Assembly (NCBI RefSeq): GCF_002813695.1
Contig: NZ_CP017768.1
Span: 496,001 to 560,000 of the forward strand
Direction: 5' to 3'
Source of the DNA: Methanobacterium subterraneum
Lineage (GTDB): Archaea > Methanobacteriota > Methanobacteria > Methanobacteriales > Methanobacteriaceae
Length of the DNA: 64,000 nucleotides
Shown: piece by piece, positions 1-12,259 of the stretch
Layout of the letters: the number at the start of each line of letters is the position of its first letter
How positions within the stretch are numbered: the first letter of the stretch is position 1
Translations under genes and position numbers: made by a program
Notes under the pieces: generated by a model
Database searches by the model: none
Seen by the model: the letters and a program-made list of their open reading frames with translations, nothing else
Told to the model about the DNA's origin: nothing

Positions 1-44
1 ATTTAGAAAATAAAAATTGGAAAGAGGGACTTGATTTCCCTTAT

Positions 45-425
45 TTAATGGGCACATAACCAGTCTACGAACTCTTCCACATCTTCGGTGTGGATTTCAA
101 CCTCTATTTCTCCCAGTGGGGACAGATCATCATCCACCAGATTAACAAGTCCTGCAAATGCGGCCTGTTTGCTTAACTTTATGTTAATGGTTTCGGATTT
201 CTCATTCCATCCTTTGAGAATCATCTTCCGGGCAGTATCTCTGATCTGTCTTTTTTCCAGGAACTCTTTCAGTGGTAAAAGACAGGAAACATTCCCGGTA
301 ACAGTGACACTCTCTTCAGATATTATAATATCATCGTAGTCGAAAATATTGGATAATGCTTCTATAATTTTATCCAGATCCTCTGTTGGATTGACGGGAG
401 CTCTAACAATTATTTTACATTTCAT
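45..425 (-). CDS. UPF0201 family RNA-binding-like protein
   Basis: A 126-aa soluble protein matching the archaeal UPF0201 (COG1325-type) family, small alpha/beta proteins thought to be related to RNA-binding proteins; no reaction is established. It starts with a beta strand (KCKIIVRAPVNPTED) typical of the family, has a central basic RARKM-like stretch (residues ~63-75) and an acidic C-terminus ending in DWLCAH. The start overlaps the end of the UPF0200 gene by 11 bp, and that gene overlaps the phosphopantoate ligase gene by 4 bp, so the three form a tight operon of which this is the last member. Family assignment is from recognition of the sequence; molecular function is unknown. Confidence 0.75.
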   Translation of the reverse strand: MKCKIIVRAPVNPTEDLDKIIEALSNIFDYDDIIISEESVTVTGNVSCLLPLKEFLEKRQIRDTARKMILKGWNEKSETINIKLSKQAAFAGLVNLVDDDLSPLGEIEVEIHTEDVEEFVDWLCAH

Positions 426-975
426 TTTTAAGAATACCTCGCACTGTGTTTTTCAGTTTACCTTTAGCCCCTTCATTAACCACCATATAATCAGCACTGG
501 CAATTACTTCTCCAATACCAAATTTCAGTTCTCTTTGATCCCTTTTCTTTGCTTCTTTAATTTCTGCAGAGTCATCAGACCGCATTCTTTTTTTAAGCCG
601 AATATACCGGGTTTTTGGTGAAGAGTGTATGGCTATGACCTTGAAATTGGGGAAATTCCTTTTGAAAATTTGCACTTCCCATGGGCTGCGAATACCTTCA
701 ATAAGGAATAACTGGGATTTCTGATCAGTGGATTTATGGGAAGATTTTGGAGTTGAAGAGTTTTTAATGGTCTCCACGCATCGATCTGCTATTACAAATT
801 TCCCGTATTCCTGACGTAACTCCACTGCCACTTTCCCTGAGGGTTCATTTCTTTTCTGAGCTTCGTTGCGGATAACATCACCCATCCGCACCACTTTCAT
901 CCCTAAACTATCTGCAACTCTGGAAACCACACTTTTACCTGATCCTGGCATTCCAGTAACTCCAATTACTTTCAT
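415..975 (-). CDS. UPF0200 family P-loop nucleotide kinase-like protein
   Basis: A 186-aa P-loop protein. The Walker A motif GMPGSGKS is at residues 8-15, followed by the family signature RMGDVIRNEA (~30-39). It resembles adenylate kinase and dephospho-CoA kinase folds and is known in archaea as UPF0200; the substrate is not established. It overlaps the upstream 4-phosphopantoate-beta-alanine ligase gene by 4 bp (ATGA) and the downstream UPF0201 gene by 11 bp. Because the upstream partner makes a CoA precursor and the fold is dephospho-CoA-kinase-like, a role near CoA synthesis is tempting, but the recognised archaeal dephospho-CoA kinase is a different GTP-dependent family, so this stays inference. 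Confidence 0.8.
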   Translation of the reverse strand: MKVIGVTGMPGSGKSVVSRVADSLGMKVVRMGDVIRNEAQKRNEPSGKVAVELRQEYGKFVIADRCVETIKNSSTPKSSHKSTDQKSQLFLIEGIRSPWEVQIFKRNFPNFKVIAIHSSPKTRYIRLKKRMRSDDSAEIKEAKKRDQRELKFGIGEVIASADYMVVNEGAKGKLKNTVRGILKNEM

Positions 976-1733
976 AATCTTTCATCTCTCTTAAAATGTT
1001 GTGATATAAGGTCCAGAGTATTGTGGATATTTTCAGCATTGTCAAATTCATTAACAATCTTCTCCAGATCCTCCCTGTAACATCCTTTGAGCTTCTTTAC
1101 TTCAGCCATCATTAGTGGCAGGGCCCTGACCAGGTTATCCACAATGGTTATTGATGATTTTTGAGCAGTCCTGGATAAAGGGTTGAGATCAATGGTTATT
1201 ACCTTCTTGTCCAGTGCAACCAGTGCCTCTGCCCGGTCCCCATCTTCCAGCGGAACCAGAACCACATCGGCCTGGTGCACACCATTTGGATGAGCTCGTG
1301 AACGTGGTCCCTTCAATCCCTCCAGGGGCAGGTAGTCATCATCTTCCTTGCCCAAAACCTCAGTGGCACCGGCACTTTCCAGCACTTCTTGAACTTTCAT
1401 CACCCGCTGTGGGGTACGGTAGAATAGGTTGATCTCCACCTTTGCCTGTATTAAATTGGCCAAATTCACCATATCCTCTCCTGCTAGAACTGCAGTGTTC
1501 CCATTTACTGATAAAACCGGGTTTTTTGCCAGTAAAAGTGCTGCAGTTGCAGCTTCAATAGCTTTATTTGCAGGGGGATTTGTTTTTTCACCTAAAATGT
1601 AATCAAATGCTTCTCCTCTTCCATGGGCGATTAGTGCTGTGTCAGCCAGGATTCCTTCCTGGTAAGCTTGGGCCATTTTATCCCTTAAAAGAAGGGAATG
1701 ATAACGGGGGTGGGTTGGTGAAATGTCATTCAT
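972..1733 (-). CDS. 4-phosphopantoate--beta-alanine ligase
   Basis: 253 aa, the usual length of archaeal phosphopantothenate synthetase (DUF137 family), which joins 4-phosphopantoate and beta-alanine with ATP in the archaeal route to coenzyme A. The N-terminal ISPTHPRYHSLLLRDKM motif, the GRGEAFDYILGE segment (~39-50), and the central GPRSRAHPNGVHQADVVLVP stretch (~142-161, nucleotide and substrate binding) are family hallmarks. It is the first gene of a three-gene unit (UPF0200 and UPF0201 follow with overlaps). The start ATG is preceded by AT-rich sequence with only a weak ribosome binding site. The product acts in the cytoplasm. Confidence 0.9.
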   Translation of the reverse strand: MNDISPTHPRYHSLLLRDKMAQAYQEGILADTALIAHGRGEAFDYILGEKTNPPANKAIEAATAALLLAKNPVLSVNGNTAVLAGEDMVNLANLIQAKVEINLFYRTPQRVMKVQEVLESAGATEVLGKEDDDYLPLEGLKGPRSRAHPNGVHQADVVLVPLEDGDRAEALVALDKKVITIDLNPLSRTAQKSSITIVDNLVRALPLMMAEVKKLKGCYREDLEKIVNEFDNAENIHNTLDLISQHFKRDERL

Positions 1734-1863
1734 ATTTAATACTCCATCATATTCTTCTTTTCAGTATCCCTATTTATTTTTTTAACAGTCAAAAATTAAC
1801 TACTAATAATGGATTTAATAGGGTAGATGTGTAAATAATCCATCTAAAAAAATCCAGAAATCT

Positions 1864-1873
1864 AAAAAAAAAA
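1864..1873 (-). terminator. T10 tract terminator after the DUF2101-like gene
   Basis: A run of ten A on the plus strand (ten T on the transcribed strand) begins four bases after the stop of the membrane protein gene ending at 1877. T-rich tracts without a strong hairpin are the usual intrinsic terminators of euryarchaea. Confidence 0.55.
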
Positions 1874-1876
1874 TGA

Positions 1877-2788
1877 CTAGATTTTGTGAACAGTTTCCAT
1901 CACACTTATCGGTTTGTTCCCACTGTTACTGAAAAGCTTTTGTTCAGTCTTTAATTTCACGGTGTCACCATCTACTGCACCATAACCATTTTCCACTACG
2001 TATATGTCTGGTTTGACATTAGAACGAATATCGTACTCCACCTTAACGTAGGCCATTTTCTCTCCGGTTTCAATTACAACTCCGTAGGTGAAATCACGAT
2101 GGTAACGTATCCTGAAAATAAGATAAACCACTGCAACGGCTACAACTGCAAATATTAAGATGGTGAGAGATGGGAAGAAACTGAATGAAAATGCCATGAT
2201 CAGGTTGGTGTTGGTGCCCACAAGAACTAGAATAATGCCCACGGCCAGGTACATCAAGAAAAAATCCCGATAAGCAGGGAATTCAGAGCCGTACATGACT
2301 TTAACTCGGTTATAAAGGAGATAAATTATATATCCTCCTACTAAAATTCCTAAAATCGCATAAATGATAATGGAAAAGAAATTAAACAAGAAAAGCACTG
2401 ATAAAATCAGGAATCCTGCAGACAATAACTGAAGACGAAATATAGTGTCTTCTTTTTCTTTGGATGTGAATGGGGTGGAAATTAGTATGATATCTGGATC
2501 AGATTTAGTGGAATTTGTTTTATGAGGGGGGTGATGATTATCATCAGGAAGTGTTTCCACGGATTTTAATTCCGGTTGTTTATCAGTAGATGGGTTTGAA
2601 TTTTTATCAATCCCCAAGTTATTTCTAACCTTAGAAACATGTTCTTTTAGATTTTCCTCAGATATTTTTTCTTTTGCACGCCCAATTTTAATTTCACGAA
2701 GCCTTTGGGGGATTTTGGGAATTGCTAATATTAATGCCCCCACAAATGAAAAAAATTGTAGTATGATCTCTCCTAATTTACGGAACAT
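1877..2788 (-). CDS. DUF2101-like multi-pass membrane protein
   Basis: 303 aa. An N-terminal amphipathic segment (FRKLGEIILQFFSFVGALIL) is followed by a charged, low-complexity linker rich in K, S and N (~35-105), then five hydrophobic segments between about 118 and 228, and a soluble beta-rich tail of about 75 residues (YGVVIETGEKMAYVKVEYD...). This layout resembles methanogen membrane proteins of the DUF2101 type, but the assignment rests on overall resemblance. It lies 16 bp downstream of a class III signal-peptide protein gene on the same strand, with the A24 peptidase gene farther upstream, so it may be an accessory of a pilus-like surface structure. Function unknown. Confidence 0.5.
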   Translation of the reverse strand: MFRKLGEIILQFFSFVGALILAIPKIPQRLREIKIGRAKEKISEENLKEHVSKVRNNLGIDKNSNPSTDKQPELKSVETLPDDNHHPPHKTNSTKSDPDIILISTPFTSKEKEDTIFRLQLLSAGFLILSVLFLFNFFSIIIYAILGILVGGYIIYLLYNRVKVMYGSEFPAYRDFFLMYLAVGIILVLVGTNTNLIMAFSFSFFPSLTILIFAVVAVAVVYLIFRIRYHRDFTYGVVIETGEKMAYVKVEYDIRSNVKPDIYVVENGYGAVDGDTVKLKTEQKLFSNSGNKPISVMETVHKI

Positions 2789-2804
2789 GATGGGGCCTCA
2801 AGGT

Positions 2805-3236
2805 TTAGGTTAAAAAAACTACTTGGATGGATGTTTTGTTTTGTAAAGGCCATTCGATTTGTGTCTGATGCCATCCTTTGATGGGATTAGGATTTGTAAA
2901 TGTAACACCATAATCTACATTGGCACTTACGGTTTTATTTTGTGAAGAAAGCTCCAATAGTTGATTAATAGTTCTGGTGTTGTTATCATATGTCAAATTC
3001 ATATCTTGTGGCATGTAAATGTCAATTGTTCTTTTTGCCCCGGGTCCGTTAGCATAAACTAGATTTACGGCATTAGCTATGCTTTGTATAGCGTTTTTAG
3101 TATCTGATGCTCTAGAAACATCCATAGTAGAATTTACAGAATTACTTACTAGGGGTATGGTTACGGCAGCCATTATAATTATAATCACAACTATGAGTAG
3201 TAAATACTCTGCAGATGCCTGTCCTTTGTTTTCCAT
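2805..3236 (-). CDS. Class III signal peptide (type IV pilin-like) protein
   Basis: 143 aa. The N-terminus MENKGQASAEYLLLI followed by a long hydrophobic helix is a class III signal peptide: cleavage is expected before the Q of G-Q-A-S-A-E-Y, leaving a pilin with its hydrophobic helix at the new N-terminus. The rest is a short extracellular domain rich in N and T. The ATG at 3236 is preferred over an in-frame GTG at 3245 because GTGAT (a GGTGATC-type ribosome binding site) lies 4 nt before the ATG and the GTG is part of it. The gene is followed by the DUF2101-like membrane protein, and an A24 peptidase gene able to process it lies about 200 bp upstream. Expected to be a surface filament or minor pilin. 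Confidence 0.8.
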   Translation of the reverse strand: MENKGQASAEYLLLIVVIIIIMAAVTIPLVSNSVNSTMDVSRASDTKNAIQSIANAVNLVYANGPGAKRTIDIYMPQDMNLTYDNNTRTINQLLELSSQNKTVSANVDYGVTFTNPNPIKGWHQTQIEWPLQNKTSIQVVFLT

Positions 3237-3244
3237 TTTAATCA

Positions 3245-3301
3245 CTATGGTTATTAATATAAACTATGATTATTAATATAAACTATGATTATTAATATAA
3301 A
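3245..3301. repeat. Three tandem 19-bp repeats upstream of the pilin gene
   Basis: The unit ctatgattattaatataaa occurs three times head to tail (3245-3263 with one substitution, 3264-3282, 3283-3301), directly upstream of the pilin start codon. A fourth degenerate copy may follow. The repeats lie between the candidate TATA box and the gene, so they are in the 5' leader or initiation region. Confidence 0.8.
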
Positions 3302-3318
3302 CTATTCACCTATGATTC

Positions 3319-3330
3319 ATATAAATATTT
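3319..3330 (-). promoter_or_regulatory. Candidate TATA box of the pilin gene
   Basis: On the minus strand the sequence reads AAATATTTATAT, a good archaeal TATA box. Initiation about 25 bp downstream would fall inside the 19-bp repeat array, giving a leader of roughly 60 nt. Confidence 0.4.
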
Positions 3331-3447
3331 GTGTGATTGTTTGGTAAATAATCACGGTCTGTTTAATCAATTCAGTGAATAATGCAATTGTAATTGAAAA
3401 TGATATCCCTCAGACTCGTTGATGTCACTTATGTTATATCATGCTAT

Positions 3448-4611
3448 TTAATACATTACCCATATTAGGATTTTCTGCAGTATGTAAGCTAAATCTCCAA
3501 TGAAAAGGGATATGATCAGTCCGATTAAAATGGAAGGAGCGAATGGAACTCCCTTTTTCACACGGAATTCACAGGGAATCTTACCCTTGTTATGTAATTT
3601 TTTCAGGAGGTCTATGTCTTCGTTGGTCAATCCAGCAGCCAGAGTTCCAACCAGACGTTTACCAGGGGTGGTGGTGAGCATGCTGGGGTCCCTGGTTTTA
3701 AATGATTTCTTTAGCTTATCTGTGAAACTTTTATCATCCACATAGATCTCATCATCATCCTGCTGGTATATATTATACGCAGGTATCATACCTTCACTGA
3801 GTTTATTTAAGGGAATATCATCCTGCAATGCTTCCCTGCTCACTGAAGTTAAAAGTTTCCGCACAACTTCCAGGATAATAATGGAGATGAACAAAACCAC
3901 AACGCTGATGATAGTAACTTGAAAGTTATAGAAAAGAGCAGCAACAGTGACCAGTGATACCACCACTGCCTTAACCCTATTGGGAAGTTTGGATATAAGC
4001 AGGGACAGAAGATAGATCAAAATTAGGGAAATTATTATTATCTGCAGACGCAGCTGTTGGGTAATGAACAGGGTTATATTAACTGCTGATGTGATCACCA
4101 GGGTCAGGACAATATTCTTCTTGTAATCCATCACAGGGGAGGTTAACTCACCCATGAGCTGTGGTTTGTGCTTGGCCACTACATAGAAGACGTATATCAG
4201 TAAGAAGGGAAGAATAGAGAGAATACTGTTAATGATCAAGGTTAAGGGGAAGGGGTAAATTCCTCCAACCGGGAAGGGCACTTGAAATAGTTGATAGGAT
4301 ATTAGGAGGGGGTTGAAGGGTATGAGTGCAGCTAGGGCAGTGAATAGTTTCACATCACCACCAGCCCAGGCGCCCATCTTCCAGAACAGGTAACCCAGAC
4401 CAAATATCACTCCTGTAACCACCACACAAACCAGGATAAACAAAAATTCCCCAATCATAAAGGCATAAATGCCGTTTAAAGCAATTCCGATAGCTATTAG
4501 GGGAAATGTGAGTTTGTTGGGTATGATTCCTCTTTTAAGGTCCGAGTAACTGGCATAAATACAGGCTACTATGGCTATGATGACGGTGATTAAGGGGATG
4601 TCAATGATCAT
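3448..4611 (-). CDS. A24 family prepilin/preflagellin peptidase
   Basis: 387 aa with many membrane segments. It carries both aspartates of the A24 aspartyl peptidases: D24 in SYSDLKRGIIPN and D86 in the GxGD-type motif GGDVKLF. These enzymes cut class III signal peptides of archaeal pilins and archaellins at the inner face of the membrane. The protein is longer than bacterial TFPP catalytic cores and has a C-terminal extension with a soluble stretch (GKRLVGTLAAGLTNEDIDLL) ahead of a last membrane helix, as in the EppA/FlaK type enzymes of methanogens. The class III signal-peptide protein encoded downstream (2805-3236) is the obvious substrate. No archaellum genes are seen nearby, so a pilin-processing (EppA-like) role is more likely than archaellin processing. 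Confidence 0.85.
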   Translation of the reverse strand: MIIDIPLITVIIAIVACIYASYSDLKRGIIPNKLTFPLIAIGIALNGIYAFMIGEFLFILVCVVVTGVIFGLGYLFWKMGAWAGGDVKLFTALAALIPFNPLLISYQLFQVPFPVGGIYPFPLTLIINSILSILPFLLIYVFYVVAKHKPQLMGELTSPVMDYKKNIVLTLVITSAVNITLFITQQLRLQIIIISLILIYLLSLLISKLPNRVKAVVVSLVTVAALFYNFQVTIISVVVLFISIIILEVVRKLLTSVSREALQDDIPLNKLSEGMIPAYNIYQQDDDEIYVDDKSFTDKLKKSFKTRDPSMLTTTPGKRLVGTLAAGLTNEDIDLLKKLHNKGKIPCEFRVKKGVPFAPSILIGLIISLFIGDLAYILQKILIWVMY

Positions 4612-4637
4612 TTAATATCCTCGAGTCTGGGCCCTTT

Positions 4638-6251
<1,614 letters not shown>

Positions 6252-6469
6252 CTCCTTAAAAAGATTTTAACATATTATTAACGGTTATAACATTATAAAT
6301 TACATATGAAGCATCAAATATCTCTATTAATACAAATTTAATGTTCATAATAGACCTAATATTCTGTTCCATGGAATTATTACATGGATAATCATCATTA
6401 ATGAAAGTCCAATAGGAACATCTATCTATATGTAAATATCATTAAAATAGATTTCCGAAAGGGACATTT

Positions 6470-6527
6470 GATCTCGGGATAAATCAGTGGGTTACCCTAT
6501 AAAAAGGATCTCCTGATAAATCAGAGG
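6470..6527. repeat. Pair of 21-bp direct repeats flanking a TATA-like box upstream of pyrG
   Basis: Copy 1 at 6470-6490 and copy 2 at 6507-6527 agree at 18 of 21 positions (gatctc..gataaatcag.gg). Between them lies ccctataaaaagg, which on the minus strand reads as a T/A-rich TATA-like box. The 291-bp gap between gatD and pyrG holds nothing else I can name. Two spaced direct repeats around a promoter-like box suggest an operator, most simply for pyrG, but this is inference. Confidence 0.45.
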
Positions 6528-6542
6528 ATTCCCATACATAAC

Positions 6543-7271
6543 TCATGGGGAATATAATTTTAGAACTTTTTCATGGGCATTGTATTCTGGACCATCTTCA
6601 AGGCAGGGTAACTTATTTAAGCCATATTTCCGTTCCATAGCCTTTAAAATAAGATGATCAGCCAAGTGGGGATTTTTAGGTAGTAATGGGCCATGCAGAT
6701 AGGTCCCTATGCAGTTCTGGTAAACCATGCCTTCCTTATGGTCTTTGCCATTATTACCATGACCTACTACCACTTTTCCCAGGACTTGGTGGTCATGGTA
6801 GGTCCGACCGCCATGATTTTCAAACCCCACCATGGTCTCTGGGGAAAGTCCTAAAGTGTTTTTAATGATTATATTTCCAATTAACCGTCCTTCTTCACTA
6901 CGGGTTTGGTAATCAAATATTCCCAGACCCGGAACATCATTTCCCTCAGCATCAATGTATTTTTCACCTAAAAGCTGGTAACCCCCACATATGGCCAGAA
7001 CTGGGGCACCATCTTCAATCAAATCTCCCATTTCACGGGTGTACTTTAAAAGGTGAGAGTAAACAATGTTCTGCCCCCTATCTGAGCCGCCTCCAATGAA
7101 AAACAGATCACCATCGGCCAGGGGTACTTCGTGATTCATACTGAACCCCACCACCTCAACATTGATATTCCTCCATTGGCATCGCTGGGCTAGGCAGGTT
7201 ACATTACCCAGATCTCCGTAGAGATTCAAAAGATCAGGGTACATATGATATATTTTCAGGTCCATGTTCAA
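6543..7271 (-). CDS. GatD-like class I glutamine amidotransferase (Mur ligase partner)
   Basis: 242 aa, of the CobB/CobQ-like amidotransferase type. It has the Cys nucleophile in LAICGGYQLLG (~95) and the catalytic His in GTYLHGPLLPKNP (~190), as in GatD of bacterial MurT-GatD, which hydrolyses glutamine so that MurT can amidate a glutamate in the wall stem peptide. The MurT-like gene is immediately upstream in transcription (137 bp gap). In a pseudomurein-walled archaeon the pair probably amidates or modifies a pseudomurein peptide precursor; that substrate is inferred. No signal peptide, so it acts on cytoplasmic precursors. Confidence 0.85.
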   Translation of the reverse strand: MNMDLKIYHMYPDLLNLYGDLGNVTCLAQRCQWRNINVEVVGFSMNHEVPLADGDLFFIGGGSDRGQNIVYSHLLKYTREMGDLIEDGAPVLAICGGYQLLGEKYIDAEGNDVPGLGIFDYQTRSEEGRLIGNIIIKNTLGLSPETMVGFENHGGRTYHDHQVLGKVVVGHGNNGKDHKEGMVYQNCIGTYLHGPLLPKNPHLADHLILKAMERKYGLNKLPCLEDGPEYNAHEKVLKLYSP

Positions 7272-7408
7272 ATTCCCAGATTTTATTTAAATTATTTGTT
7301 TTTAAATTTTTAGAATATTTATTTTTTAATAAGTCGTATTTTTGGATATTTCATATGGTCTCAATATATTTTATTGAATTCAATAATTCAGGGTTTAATT
7401 AATTAGAT

Positions 7409-8833
<1,425 letters not shown>

Positions 8834-8920
8834 CTTTTTAAATCATCATGATTTTATAAAATCAATAATTCCACTATTAGAACGTTACTATTTGAATCAT
8901 TAAGACGAATTTCTTCCATT

Positions 8921-10183
8921 TTATCTGGTGTTTCCTTTGTTCCCATAATTTATGAAGAATTCAAGGAACTTGTAACCATCCATGATTTCTTTAGAATTAT
9001 TTTCGAAGCTTTTTCTAACGGAAACTTCACTGTATAATTCTGTTGCATCGGCCTGGCAACCTGGAGTGTACACTGCATAGGGAACAGGATCCGAAGTATG
9101 GGTTCTGATATCTATGGGTGTAGGATGGTCTGGTAATACAGCCAAGGCATAATCATCTATAGATGGGAGTTCTTCAATTAGTTTTCCCAGTATTCGTTGG
9201 TCGATGCGTTCAATGGCACTTATTTTTTCCTGAATATCACCGGCATGTCCTGCTTCATCTGGAGCTTCCACATGGATGAAAATTAGGTCATGGTCTTCCA
9301 GTGCTTCCAGTGCATGTTTAGCTTTACCACAGTAATCAGTATCATAAAAACCAGTGGCACCAGGGACATTGACATTTGTCAACCCTAAATAGGTTCCAAT
9401 TCCTTTTATGAGATCCACACCAGTTATGGTTGCACCTTTAAGGTTGTATTTTTCCTGGAAAGATGGTAAGTGTGGTTTAGGGCCCTGTCCCCATAACCAT
9501 ATCATGTTAGCTGGATTTTTACCTGAATCGATTCTTTTTTGGTTTATTGGGTGATTTTCCAGAACATCTGAGGATTTATACATTAATTCGTTTAGTTTGG
9601 AGGATAAATTATTTAAAACATCCCTATTCTCTGATGAGGGGTTCAAAGCATTATCTCCTTTTAGCAAGTGTTCCTGGAGGGGTTCTCCCACCTCATCATG
9701 GGGTGGGGTTGATTTAAGGAGGGCTGCATTTTTATCATTGTAAACAAATAAATGTCGGTAACTGGTCCCCAGATAAAACTTCCCATAACGGAAAAAGGCC
9801 TGGTTTAAGCTTTCAATCAACTCGGCAGCTTCTGCAGTGCTGATGTGCCCGGCATTAAAATCCGCAAGAAGACCATCCTTTTGGGTTATGAGATTACAAC
9901 GGAAGGCCACATCATCATCTTTGAGAGTGGCTCCAATACTGGCTGCTTCCAATGGGCCTCTGCCAGTGTAATACTTTTTAGGGTCGTAACCCATTATTGA
10001 TAGGTTGGCCACATCTGATCCGGGTTCCATTCCCTGAGGAACGGTCTGCAACATCCCGCAGGACCCGTTTTTTGCTATAAAATCCATATGAGGTGTTTTA
10101 GCTTTCTGGAGAGGTGTTTCCCCATTGAGTTCTTTTAATGGTTCGTCAACCATCCCATCTCCAATAACAACAACGTATTTCAT
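8921..10183 (-). CDS. apgM: Cofactor-independent phosphoglycerate mutase (archaeal type)
   Basis: 420 aa, the usual length of ApgM. It begins [15 protein letters not shown], the metal-binding start of the alkaline phosphatase superfamily, and has the catalytic Ser in [16 protein letters not shown] (~55), plus the conserved [13 protein letters not shown] metal-binding motif (~305) and LPDHPTP (~350). It interconverts 3- and 2-phosphoglycerate in gluconeogenesis. Start is supported by GGAG seven bases before the ATG. No operon partner: homoserine dehydrogenase lies 194 bp upstream and the MurT gene 87 bp downstream. Confidence 0.93.
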   Translation of the reverse strand: MKYVVVIGDGMVDEPLKELNGETPLQKAKTPHMDFIAKNGSCGMLQTVPQGMEPGSDVANLSIMGYDPKKYYTGRGPLEAASIGATLKDDDVAFRCNLITQKDGLLADFNAGHISTAEAAELIESLNQAFFRYGKFYLGTSYRHLFVYNDKNAALLKSTPPHDEVGEPLQEHLLKGDNALNPSSENRDVLNNLSSKLNELMYKSSDVLENHPINQKRIDSGKNPANMIWLWGQGPKPHLPSFQEKYNLKGATITGVDLIKGIGTYLGLTNVNVPGATGFYDTDYCGKAKHALEALEDHDLIFIHVEAPDEAGHAGDIQEKISAIERIDQRILGKLIEELPSIDDYALAVLPDHPTPIDIRTHTSDPVPYAVYTPGCQADATELYSEVSVRKSFENNSKEIMDGYKFLEFFINYGNKGNTR

Positions 10184-10358
10184 TCATTATCTCCTTCTAT
10201 CCCCGGTTAAACTTAAATTTAAATTGTATGTGGTCTTTTGTAATCGTATATTCTCTATTATTGTTTTTTTGTTATATCATTCATTAACTGCATTTTTTCA
10301 ATAAATAGGCATCTAATTGCTTAATAAATAGTATTTCACTCTTTTAAATTAGGCATAT

Positions 10359-10365
10359 AAAAAAA
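10359..10365 (-). terminator. T7 tract after homoserine dehydrogenase
   Basis: Seven A on the plus strand (T7 on the transcript) begin 12 bp beyond the hom stop codon in an AT-rich gap. A likely archaeal intrinsic terminator of the gatC-ACT-hom unit. Confidence 0.4.
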
Positions 10366-10377
10366 TAGGAATCTGGT

Positions 10378-11401
<1,024 letters not shown>

Positions 11402-11456
11402 AATTTATTCCATTATCTAGAATTTTCACCGTTTTCTAGAGTTTATATTCCATTTT

Positions 11457-11941
<485 letters not shown>

Positions 11942-11945
<4 letters not shown>

Positions 11946-12166
11946 TTAACCCACTTTCCTTTCTCTGCTATCAAGTTACCTTCTTCATCCACATGGGCGT
12001 TGCGCATGATCTTGGAGGAATCCTTATCCTCAGCACAGTCTTCCCGTGATAAGTTAACATTATCCACCATGTAATGGGTTTCTTCCAGTTCAGGTATGTC
12101 TTTCAGGGCTTCAGAAAAGCTCTGGAGTATCTCTTCAGCCTCTTTTTCAATCTTCAACTTTTTCAC
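11942..12166 (-). CDS. gatC: Asp-tRNA(Asn)/Glu-tRNA(Gln) amidotransferase subunit C
   Basis: 74 aa, small acidic protein. The ELEETHYMVDNVNLSREDC segment and the C-terminal NAHVDEEGNLIAEKGKWVK are typical of archaeal GatC, which tethers and stabilises GatA and GatB in the transamidating amidotransferase (here for Asn-tRNA synthesis). gatA and gatB are not in the window. Start: GTG at 12166 abuts GGGAG, and an in-frame TTG three codons later has better spacing, so the true start is uncertain by three residues. It overlaps the ACT gene by 4 bp. Confidence 0.8.
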
Positions 12167-12259
12167 TCCCAGAATTTGTGATTACTATTTTCAGATTAAA
12201 TTCTAGTTATTAATTTATTATCTGTATTGAATTTATATGAATTATTTGTTCATATGAAC

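Noticed and set aside
415..975. Calling the UPF0200 protein a dephospho-CoA kinase because of the adjacent phosphopantoate ligase
   Set aside because: Only the P-loop fold and context suggest it; the known archaeal enzyme belongs to another family.
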